Source: Fonsecaea monophora (lineage: Eukaryota; Ascomycota; Eurotiomycetes; Chaetothyriales; Herpotrichiellaceae). Taken from it: 64,000 nt of DNA. The DNA lies in the NCBI RefSeq assembly GCF_001642475.1, contig NW_019174008.1, positions 94,750 through 158,749 of the forward strand. Reading direction: 5' to 3'. The stretch's first letter is position 1, and each line of letters starts with the position of its first letter. Shown here piece after piece: positions 55,217-64,000 of this stretch. The notes below the pieces were generated by a model. That model made no database searches and had not been told where the DNA came from. It worked only from the letters and a program-made list of their open reading frames with translations. A program made the position numbers and the translations under genes.

Positions 55217-56511
55217 TCAGTTTGCCTCAGCACTGTCACTATCGCCTCGCTGCACGTCCAAGGCAACCATTTCCTCCAGAGCAACCAGTTTATCCTGGAG
55301 CACGCTCGTGTCATACGTCGCCTTACCCTCTGTCGCCCTGAGTTTTCTGAGTCTTTGCCCTTCCTTTCCTGCGTTGCCCAGGACACCGCCGATGAGAGAA
55401 ATTGATCGGAGGGAATCATCATTGGCAGGTATTGGGTAGGTCACCCAGGTCGGATTCGCATCTGTGTCAATGACTCCGATCGTCGGGACATTGAACATGC
55501 CACATTCGTGCAGGCAAACCTGATTCTCGATCGGGTTCATGCATATCACCAGATCGGGACGCATGACCTGATGAAAGCCTCTTGACAGCATATCGTCGTA
55601 CTGAGGCAATTCATTGTCATGGATGTCGACCACCTTGACGCCACAGTCCCCAAGGATTTGTTGCCCGTTGGTCAGGGCACCTGGGACCCATCGATGGAAT
55701 ATGTGGTAGCCTTCAGCTAGCTTGGCTGAATTCACGATAATCTCTTCCATGCCTTTGCGTGTCCCGATGAAGAGGATAATTCCACCTCTCTCTGCCACTG
55801 CCTGGACAACTTTCGCCGCACGTTTCAAGTAGGCATAGGTAATATCCAACGAGATGATGTGAATGCCGTCTCTTACGCCGAAAATGTAGCCACTATTTGA
55901 GGGATTCCACAGCGACGTATGGTGACCGAGATGGGTCTGATTGGCGAGCAACATGGGAAGAGTGAGGTCGTCCACAGTTGGAGGCCTGCGAAGAATGGTA
56001 GACGGGTCATATGTCTGGGATAAATGCGTCCCCTGTCGAGTGGCCCGTTGCATGGCGCGACGGTGACGATTCAACTCCTTCAGATTTCGAAAAGGCAGGG
56101 CATCTGTAGTGGTCGGAGCGGGCGCAGTGCTCGATGTCGAGCTAGATGAGGGTTTCGACATTGTTCGGGCTGCAGAGTGTGCATTGATGTCTGCTTGAAG
56201 AGCACGGATGGATTTGTGGTGTGACTCGACCATTTCTTCTAATAGCCTCGTCGCGGGAGTCGGGGCGCGATCGATCGTGTCTAGGATACTTGAAGGGTCG
56301 TCAGGATGACCCGGTATTCTGGTCGTCCCTTTGGCATCTCGTTCTGAGGGTCGAAATGTAGGATTGTCTGCGGAGATGCTTGTAGCATATGTTCGATTGA
56401 CCGTCCGCGATGACTGCGCCAGCACTGTCCGGCCTGGAGAGCGTTAGCAGTGAGTTTATCCATTGTCAAGCTGTACATACCATGCCGGGCACAAAATTGT
56501 CTGATGATCAT
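55217..56511 (-). CDS. mrp4: Mitochondrial ribosomal protein uS2m (Mrp4)
   Basis: The small-subunit mitoribosomal protein S2. Exons in gene order: 56511-56481 and 56433-55217, giving 415 aa. The 10-codon first exon joins through a 47 bp intron so that the N-terminus reads MIIRQFCARHGRTVLAQSSR, a basic, Arg-rich mitochondrial presequence ending near TYATS. The S2 core begins at LPMLLANQTHLGHHTSLWNP and includes YIFGVRDGIHIISLDITYAY, GGIILFIGTRKGMEE, HRWVPGALTNGQQI, PDLVICMNPIENQ and IGVIDTDANPTWVTYPIPAN. The N-terminal extension (about residues 30-160) is Ser/Thr-rich and variable. Confidence 0.95.
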
Positions 56512-57206
56512 GGTCGCTGAGCTCTGGGAGCAAAATTGTAAAAGGCGCATTGAGACTTTCTTCCCCAAAGCTGATCTGGGCTGGTGTCGGATTTGGGCTT
56601 GGCGGAAGAAAGGTCGTCGGGCAAACAAGACAAACACAGCAAACACAGCAAATGATTGATCGACATCCCCGTTTCCTCTCGCACCCTTCAATATTGCCCG
56701 TCTTGTTCATTGTTTGTGTTTGAAGACACTTGCTAATGAGATGTGATCCAGAACCCGGTGTCAGGCGCGCACCACAGCCACAGAGGTAGGCGCTGCAAAC
56801 CCCATATGTACGGCTTACCAGCAGTTACCGGAGCGGACTCAGGGTCAAACACGAACAAGCCCCCCCTTATGGACCAGTAGATCCGGAAATCGTTCTTTCC
56901 GCTGCACGATCCCGCCGACACGAAACAGAATCCCCCAGAGCCTCAACGGTCTTGACGGTTGTCTGCATTCCTTCAATATATACAAAATGATGTAGTGTTG
57001 CTTGTCTGCTGGACGCTATGTTTGGCGTTTGTTTGATATGTCGTGTGGGCGCTATTGCCAAGTACCCGCCCAGGGAGCTGTAGGAAGCTCATAAAGCCGG
57101 GACAGAAAAGTTGAGAGCTCTTCTTTGATTTCATCCTGTTCATCCCTAGAGTCTTGAAAACCCAAACGATCTTCAGCTCGCAGCGAGATCATTAAAGAGA
57201 CCAGCC
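56512..57206. promoter_or_regulatory. Divergent spacer, uS2m and RNase H-fold gene
   Basis: 695 bp. It has short purine-rich runs (CAAACACAGCAAACACAGC near 56,630). No gene is supported. Confidence 0.35.
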
Positions 57207-57981
57207 ATGGAAACGGTGAGGATAAGTTTAGAAACAAAGTCCTATCTAAAGCTAAAGCTAAAGCTAGAGCAGGATCGGCCACGTCGCAACTTCAATCCCA
57301 GGAAGACCAAACGATATGGACGACAGACGTTCGATCCAGGCTTTCTGGTCAAGTACAGCCCCAAATGGAAATACGCCCGTCTCTACAATTTCCCATATCC
57401 CGGTGCTCACTGGCAGCCACGGATGCGGACCATGGTGATTGCTGTCGACGGAGGATCTCGTGGCAACAATCGCAACGACCCCAAATCTCGAGCTGCTTAC
57501 GGCGTCTACTTTGGACCAAACTGTCCACGCAACACCCAGGCTCTGTTGCCTCCGAGTGCACCGCAAACGAGTTCCCGTGCCGAGCTTGAAGCGGTCCGCA
57601 AGGCCCTCGAGATTGTCCAGGAGATGAAACGTGCCGGCGAACTCGATGGCTGGCGTGAGATCATCATCAAGCTGGACTCGGACTATGTGGCCAAGAGCCT
57701 CGGCGAATACATCTGGACCTGGGAGAGGAATGGCTTCATGACCAGAAAGGGCACCCCTGTGGAGCATGGTGACCTCATCCGCGAGTTACATGGCACTATC
57801 ACGCAGTTGGAGCGGGAGGGAGCGGTGCGATTCTGGAGGATTGGGCGTGAGTGGAATCGAGAAGCCGATGCGTTGGTGAACCAGGTCTTGGATGTAAGTT
57901 TCGACAACACCCGACATTATTCAAATCCCTGCTCTCGACTATATGGTTTGTGCATGCTCACAGAAACTAGGACGTGTCTGA
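57207..57981 (+). CDS. RNase H-fold protein
   Basis: A protein with a type-1 RNase H fold, 234 aa, exons 57207-57893 and 57964-57981. The first catalytic Asp is in VIAVDGGSRGNNRND (about residue 80). The Glu is in SSRAELEAVRKALEI, the next Asp in IIKLDSDYVAKSL, and the last acidic site in EWNREADALVN. I ended the main exon at GAT|GTAAGT because that donor is canonical and the acceptor CTCACAG gives a short KLGRV end. The unspliced frame continues to 58,160 but looks non-coding. The first 70 residues are basic; a KLKLKLKLE stretch comes from a CTAAAG repeat. It could act on RNA/DNA hybrids or be a degenerate relative. Confidence 0.8.
57246..57269 (+). repeat. CTAAAG tandem repeat inside coding sequence
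   Basis: Three CTAAAG units and one CTAGAG encode alternating Leu and Lys/Glu near the N-terminus of the RNase H-fold protein. A change of one unit would keep the frame. Confidence 0.85.
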
Positions 57982-59330
57982 TAGCGGCTACGAAGACTCT
58001 TGAGAACATACAGCCATGGTTGGTGACTTCAATTTTGGGAGATGCGCTTTTGAGAGGGTGTACTGATTTCTTTCTTCACTGTATGGTTGAGAACGCTTAC
58101 ATCGGGTTCCAGCACCTTGAGCCTCGGTGGAAACGTGAAATTGAGTTGTACGGATATTGATAGGTTGACAAGGGGCTGTTTGTCTGTGTAATGTTATCTT
58201 CTGTATGGGGTTTGCCTGGTTAATGAGTGCTGAGGCGAGATTTTAAAGACTACCAATTCGATATCAATGGTACTGCCAAACTCGACCTGCCCACTGGATC
58301 CTTTGATCAACCCAGATTGACAGGCGTGCGTCCCAAATCAGATCGAAGCACATTATTTCCACCCTCCCCTTCGTCAGCCAGTTTGCAGAACGACTCTCCT
58401 CAGAAAATCCAATATGACTTGCCTCCACATTGTGGGACTCGCTATGTACCTCTCTGAGAGGCATGGCTCCCCAACCATGTCAGAGCCAATACATAGTCTG
58501 TCTACCTATTTTCAATTTTTTTTTCATTGTAAGGTTTTCCTGCCAAGTGTTAACCTCCAAGTTCAAATAAATGGATAAAGGAAAAGGCCTGTGCGAAAAT
58601 TAAGCATTTTCACTGAGATGGTAACGCCTGCCAATGCGTTGTAAATGACGTACAACGTTGGAGCTCCTTGTAGTGAAATGAAGAGACATAGGGTCTTCCT
58701 GCTGGCCAACGTCCAGGTCCAGGTAATCGGAAAGGCCAGGTTGAACAGCGCACCCCAGGAGTTGAGACCGGAGATCCGGATGGTACACATCTGGCAAGAA
58801 AGAGGATTCATGAACACGAGAAGCCAAGGAAACAGGGTCTAAAGCTAACTGCGTTGGACTTTTTTGTACCTACTGGATGCCTAGTAGTACCTCCAGGTAC
58901 CTCCAAAGTATACCCTGGCACGTCGCTACTCCTCTCATTATCTACTCTTTTCCCAGCTCGATTCAAGAAACGCGCGCTACCTCAAAATGTAGCTGGTAGA
59001 ATCACTGGTATCTGAGATTATTTGAACCGGCGTAGTGCAGTACTCAATATCGGAGGCCACATGTAAAACAATCCTCAGGGTTTCGCCATGAGGACCTTTT
59101 GTGGGTGGCTCACCCTCACCAACCGTCTCCCATCCATCGGACCTCACACTGCAGGTCCTCCTCACCTCAATTTTCTGGTACGACATGAGCGCCCTGAATG
59201 GTATAAAACTCTTGCTCAGTCCCTCGTGGTGAAATGATATTCGTACACATCAAGATCTGTTGGAGACTGCCGAGGCCGAACAAAGCACTGTTATCATCAC
59301 TACTTGTCGACGCTGACTGCCTGAGGGAAA
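57982..59330. other. Spacer, one doubtful minus-strand ORF
   Basis: 1.35 kb. A minus-strand frame at 58,977-59,186 (69 aa, MSYQKIEVRRTCSVRSDGWE) has mixed composition and could be a small gene divergent from the AIG2-like gene. I have no family match. Confidence 0.25.
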
Positions 59331-60287
59331 ATGGAACTTCTTGCGGAACTCGAGAGCATGGCTCTCAATATCTTGGACGTCCCAGAAGAAGGTGATGGGA
59401 CTCTGGAGGCCGACGTTGCACGATGGCAACGGTTGTTTGGATTTGAAAAGGCAGACGCCCGTCGCCGCATCGAAGAATACCGGAGTGACTATTCCAGGGT
59501 CAGGATCTCCGATGAACTCTGGGCTACGGTCAAGACTCGAAAGGAGGCGGAGGAGTATGATCGAGAAGCATACGAGTATTCCCTCAAGAATCAACCACAA
59601 GCACTTAGCCCAACATCCTCGGCAACGGTGTCAGGCACTTTCATCGTGCAATTGATGGAGCCTTTGGACTCGCCGGAAAAGATCAAGGATGTTGCTGGCT
59701 TGGCGGAGGCTCCGTTGATCGTGACAGGAGTAGGCGAGCATGGCCAAGCGAATTTCTGCCAGATCGACGGCGGGACTCGAGCGAAGCTGCTAGACTGGGT
59801 CGCAGAGCACCACAGCGGCTTCCAGCCCACTATTGTGCGTTTGACAAAGGCCAAGAAGGATCTATGCTCGCGGAGCATTGCACCAACTCTCGCACATGAC
59901 TCGACATTGCCTCAAAACCGGCTGGACGACGAAAAGGACATGCCTCGACCGTCACAGGACGAATACCCAGTGTTGTATTTCTTCTACGGCACACTGGCTG
60001 ACCCAAAAGTGCTAAAACACCACCTCAACTTGGACACCGAACCCTCTCTTGTGCCGGCCTCTATCCAAGATGGTGAAGTTCGACACTGGGCCAAATACAG
60101 GGCGCTAGTGGATGCACCAGGATCGGCAAAGGTGTTTGGGAGCGCGTTTCTCGTTCGCTCTCGAGATCAGGAGGACGCGCTGAGATTTTACGAGACGGAC
60201 AGGTATGAGGTTGTGCGGTGCCGCATCTTCACTGAAGACGGCGTTCACCAGGGGTTGACATTTCGGTTCGAGGGGTGGCCAGGGTAG
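59331..60287 (+). CDS. AIG2-like gamma-glutamylcyclotransferase family protein
   Basis: 318 aa, single exon. The C-terminal 120 residues carry the BtrG/GGCT fold. The substrate-loop motif is YFFYGTLADPKVLKHHL (about residue 216), and RHWAKYRALVDAPG and FYETDRYEVVRC follow, the last with the likely catalytic Glu. Such enzymes release pyroglutamate from gamma-glutamyl amines or amino acids, but many fungal members are untested. The N-terminal 200 residues are a family-specific extension with a charged helix and GTFIVQLMEPLD. There is no signal peptide. Confidence 0.85.
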   Translation: MELLAELESMALNILDVPEEGDGTLEADVARWQRLFGFEKADARRRIEEYRSDYSRVRISDELWATVKTRKEAEEYDREAYEYSLKNQPQALSPTSSATVSGTFIVQLMEPLDSPEKIKDVAGLAEAPLIVTGVGEHGQANFCQIDGGTRAKLLDWVAEHHSGFQPTIVRLTKAKKDLCSRSIAPTLAHDSTLPQNRLDDEKDMPRPSQDEYPVLYFFYGTLADPKVLKHHLNLDTEPSLVPASIQDGEVRHWAKYRALVDAPGSAKVFGSAFLVRSRDQEDALRFYETDRYEVVRCRIFTEDGVHQGLTFRFEGWPG

Positions 60288-60479
60288 GAGTTTACTACAA
60301 CCATGGTGATTGGAACACGTGAGATATGGCTTTTTGGCCGAGAGAGCAATGATATTCAACCCGAAATATTATTGCTTTCGCTGAATATATGTAGTCTCAA
60401 AGTGCGGTGTGACCCCAGCCCGTTGCTGGAGCATGCTACAAATACATATATTCCTCAGTCAGAGACCATCCTCTTTCCT

Positions 60480-60512
<33 letters not shown>

Positions 60513-62316
60513 CTTGTACCTAGCGGCACCTACCTGTTAGCCTCACAGCGTCTAGGGATTTGTACCAGAGAGATACACTCTGTCATTTGCGCTGGTAAAT
60601 GCTCTGAATGTGCTTGTTTCCTTCACCACCCCCACAACTTCGCAGGAGTTCTTTGGTTCAGCCGCAAACACGGTACTTTAAGCATCCGTGTATCTCCTTA
60701 TAGAGGTACCGGACTTGAGGTTGAGGTTGGGTATGTTGGAATTACCGCCGCGGCGCCGATATATCCAGTCATTTCACTACTGTCAGTATAGTCGTAGATT
60801 CGGTGTGGTTTCTCGCAGAGATTATTGTGTTGCGATATAAACACCTCTAAAGTGTAAATTGCCACAAACAGGACGTTTTGGTAATGTTGAGAGATATACG
60901 GCATACCGACAGACAAACCGTTTCGTTTCATTGGCATCAGGTGCTAGGTATTTGATTTTGTTGATGTTGATGATGACAGATCTGGGGGAGTCGTCAGTGT
61001 GAGGCGAGCGGCCGTTGCTTTGATAGCTTCATGCTCCCTGTGCTGAGCGTCACGCGGTTCCTTGAAGACATCTTGGAGCTAGGTTGTAATCCGCGTGTCT
61101 TACTGTTCTTAGCGACATCGGCTAGGGTCGATGACGGAGCCTGTGGTAGTTGTGATTAATATGTATACCGATTACTCGTATGTAGTTATAAGATTCTTTG
61201 ACCGCCAGCAGTTGAGCGGTATGTATGCCCTGTGGAAAGTGACGTGCTCTTTCAACATGTCAGGCTCACCCGAAATCTACCTCTGCCTGCTCTGCCCTGC
61301 GTGGCAATGTTTGTGAATGATCGGTCAGGTGACCAGTGAAATGATGATTTGCGTGGTGGAGCACCAGCCCCTGAATGCCGAGCCACTAGTCCAATTATGC
61401 GCTGGGCCTTCGAGGCTTGGCACTCATCCACTTTTTCTTATTTCTTCTGGTTTGTTTTCCCTCGTGCTTCGCCCTCCAAATTATTGATGCTTCACTGTTG
61501 CCATGCTGCCACGCTGTGCCCCAAATAATGTTCAATACTTGCCTCTTCCAGATCCCAAATATGGAGCATGGCATTGGGAGATGATGCGCCACTCGATCTC
61601 TTGGGTTGCGATCTTGCTCTCCAACCTCTCAGCAGCCACGGACAAGTTGTACAAACCCTCATCTTTATTGGTCCCGCCTTGTCTTCCCCCAGCGCCGCCC
61701 AGCCTGACTTTGAAACGCGCCGTGACATTTGCCTCGTGAGCCTCTAGACCGCGCAATTTCACCTTGTGTCTTGGAACATGTTCATCTCGCGCAGGTTTTC
61801 ACGCAGACGGGACCAGAGGTCTAGGTAACTTGGCATGAACGCTTGACTCACCGGCGCCTCTTTGCTTTGCTGTCGCCCTCTCTCACTATTGAGCTTGTCA
61901 GGATTCAGTGGACTGACGATATCAAAGTAGTGCGCCTTACCTATTGCCTATTATTACCAGGATTGCCAGCCTCTTGACGGGCTGGATCTGAAGTTGCGAG
62001 CTTGGCTCCCCCAGTCTGAGTAACTTGTACATATCCGCATCGTCAGCCACTTTTTGATGAACAGTTTTATGTACTTCCCAGCTTCCTAGCCGTTCCCTTC
62101 TTGAACAGCTTCTGTTGTTAACATTCTTCATCAACCTTTTGAGTTGCCCATTCGTTCTGAGTCGCCCTTCACCCATTGCACCTCAGCGTCCTCTCTTTTC
62201 ATCCTCTACACTTTCCCACTTCTTCGGTGACAACGTCCAGCTCCATAGCTCGGACGAAAGCTTGCGAATTCATTTCCACACAATAACAAATTATTCCCAT
62301 CACCAACGCCACCACG
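60288..62316. other. Long spacer with AC microsatellite
   Basis: 2.03 kb. I see no gene with support. It contains the (AC)15 run noted separately. The last 300 bases before 62,317 are pyrimidine-rich, typical of a fungal promoter and 5' UTR. Confidence 0.4.
60481..60510 (+). repeat. (AC)15 microsatellite
   Basis: Fifteen uninterrupted AC units; useful as a polymorphic marker, no function implied. Confidence 0.95.
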
Positions 62317-62742
62317 ATGCGCTCTCTCCTTTTGGTGGTTGTGGGGGCCCTCCCCCTCTTGACTTCTGCGTGGTCAGAACACACTCTCTTGACCCGAGCC
62401 ACGGGAAACGCGACGTCGTGCGAATCGGGCGACAAGGTCTGCGGCGCCTTCTGCATCCCAAGCGACTACACCTGCTGTCCTGATCTCGAAGGTGGTTGCT
62501 CGTCCAAGTCGGTTTGCCAGAAGGGCGACAACGACGTGTACGGATGTTGCCCTGTTGGGGACACGTGCTCGGGTGACGGCGGCGCCGAGTTCCTTGACAG
62601 TGAGAGTTCGACATCAACCAACACGGCCGATGCCTCGGTTGCCTCCAAGACGACTACGGCGACCAATGCAGCTCAGCCTCAGGTCGTGGCCAACGGACTT
62701 GCAGTTGCCATTGTCGCCGCCGGTATCGCCGCTCTCCTATAA
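62317..62742 (+). CDS. Small GPI-anchored cysteine-rich protein
   Basis: 141 aa, single exon. A signal peptide is visible (MRSLLLVVVGALPLLTSAWS). The mature part has ten cysteines in about 50 residues (CESGDKVCGAFC, YTCCPDLEGGCSSKSVC, YGCCPVGDTC), implying disulfide bonding. A Ser/Thr-rich linker follows and then a hydrophobic tail (GLAVAIVAAGIAALL), a GPI signal. Such cell-surface proteins are common in Pezizomycotina; their role is unknown. Confidence 0.88.
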   Translation: MRSLLLVVVGALPLLTSAWSEHTLLTRATGNATSCESGDKVCGAFCIPSDYTCCPDLEGGCSSKSVCQKGDNDVYGCCPVGDTCSGDGGAEFLDSESSTSTNTADASVASKTTTATNAAQPQVVANGLAVAIVAAGIAALL

Positions 62743-64000
62743 TAACGGGTTATATACCTCGTACCTACACAGGCTCACCTTGTCTCACTACCTCACCACC
62801 TCACCACCTCAAACTCGGAGTCGAAATGAATCAACGGAGTTGTTGCATGATTGTGAAGCGGCATCAGGGGAAATCGTTATGCGGAGGGGGTGGGAGGGTC
62901 GAGCTGGCTTTCAAGGGGTCTCATGTTTGGTGTTTGAAATTTTATTGATATCCCCATGAATGCATAATTCGCCATGCGCAATCAGGCTAGGTTGTTCGAG
63001 TTTTGAAATCCATACCGCCGTCCATCTCGTGTCAGTTTGGCCAGTTTGTTGTCTTTGTTTCAGTCGGCTTGGCTCTTCTTCTTCTTCCCCTCATCGGGTC
63101 TTTTGTTGTTACTTGATGTTTTAGCGAGAGAGATGGACAGATGCGGGTGACGAGTTCAGCCATGTGAAAGAAAACGAACCGACATCGACGAAGAAGACCT
63201 ACCTACCGTTCACCCAAAGTGTCATGCACGCATCCCCTTCAATCGGAGTTCCTTACCTGTATTCGTTTTTCCCTTCTTTTTTTTTTTTTCTCCGCCCATT
63301 TCCCTTTTTCCCACTCTTGTCTCCTCTCTCCTCTTTTCCCCCCACATGCGTTCCTGGGGTTCTACGCTATTTGGCTCGTACTCGGCAATTCGACAAAAGT
63401 CCATGTCCATGTACTCGTCACTCCCTTAGTCGGTAACCTCTTAACTCGTCGCGACTCCTCTATCCGGTCGGCTCGGGGGCTTACATAGTCAATTCTCGTC
63501 AACCTCGTCACATGTTTTGTTTTGTTACTAACCAACCCAAGAGGTGAGGAGAAAGAAAAAAAAAGGGCAGCAGCGGCAGAGGTGGGTTTTATCCGAGGTA
63601 ACGAATAGTTTTGATCGGCTTGACTCTCTCTGTCAGTCTGTGCACAGGATATCTATATGTGATCTTCTTACATACCTATCAGGTAATGTACCGTGGCTGA
63701 CTGTCACGGTGTGTTATAATAGTTTGGTCATCCGTCCATCCATCCATCCTCCTCGTCGTCGTCGTTCATCTACCCTACCAGATAAAACTATTACTATATT
63801 CTATCCTACCCCCTTCCCCTTTTGCTTCCTCTGTGCCTCTTGATGATTCAAAATCTCGTTTTCTACGAGTCTTGAAACCCCCCCCCCCATCCCCTCCTGT
63901 CTCTTTCACTCACCTTCACCTTCCCACACACACCACTGATACACCCCACTCACCTCCCTTGTCATTACATCACACCTACACCTCTAACCATACATACTTC
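62743..64000. other. Right edge, no gene seen
   Basis: 1.26 kb to the window end. It has a poly-T tract (about 63,280), a poly-C run (about 63,880) and CCAT/CGT repeats (about 63,725-63,765). The pyrimidine-rich end may be the promoter of a gene beyond the window. Confidence 0.4.

Noticed and set aside
57894..58160. Read-through C-terminus of the RNase H-fold gene
   Set aside because: It begins at a canonical GTAAGT donor and its translation lacks protein-like conservation; splicing to 57,964 is preferred.
1..64000. CRISPR arrays, insertion sequences, rRNA genes, viral genes
   Set aside because: I saw no regularly spaced repeats, transposase, integrase, rRNA or viral protein; the gene structure is eukaryotic throughout.

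Overview
The window is nuclear DNA of a filamentous ascomycete (Pezizomycotina). The evidence is 47-115 bp GT-AG introns with CTAAC-type branch sites, Zn2Cys6 regulators, ERG6, zuotin, Mzm1, Slt11/Ecm2, Vps74, a mitoribosomal uS2m, a GPI-type yapsin and an NLR-like STAND/ankyrin gene. The gene style suggests Eurotiomycetes, possibly Chaetothyriales, but the sequence alone does not prove this. Gene models were spliced by hand; exon sums are divisible by three for every model given.

0.4-14.4 kb: a compact set of catabolic-looking genes. It holds a Baeyer-Villiger monooxygenase, an HSL-family esterase/lactonase, a 4-coumarate-CoA-ligase-like acyl-CoA synthetase (C-terminal AKI), a PRISE-type enone reductase, an SDR, an ACAD10/11-like acyl-CoA dehydrogenase (C-terminal AKL) and a Zn2Cys6 regulator. 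Together these could take a cyclic or side-chain ketone or enone through reduction, oxygen insertion, ester or lactone opening, alcohol oxidation, CoA activation and peroxisomal beta-oxidation. There is no PKS, NRPS or terpene synthase. A CGGCWAT motif, twice as CGGCWATCCG, occurs in each presumed promoter region and is absent from the two convergent spacers. A second Zn2Cys6/DUF3425-like regulator follows at 15.2-16.9 kb.

16.9-19.6 kb: a gene-poor stretch with an imperfect direct repeat flanked by inverted arms and a tRNA-like relic. 19.6-34.3 kb: mostly housekeeping genes (SnoaL-like protein, zuotin, Mzm1, Slt11, ERG6, yapsin, amidohydrolase/decarboxylase, Vps74).

34.9-40.3 kb: two tandem paralogues of an unrecognised seven-cysteine protein starting MCYT, and a Ser/Thr-rich single-pass membrane protein. 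42.4-54.6 kb: an accessory block with an NLR-like ATPase/ankyrin protein, a DUF4470/MYND protein, a coiled-coil protein, a small ankyrin-like ORF and a double C2H2 protein. 55.2-64 kb: uS2m, an RNase H-fold protein, an AIG2-like gamma-glutamylcyclotransferase and a small GPI-anchored cysteine-rich protein, separated by long spacers.
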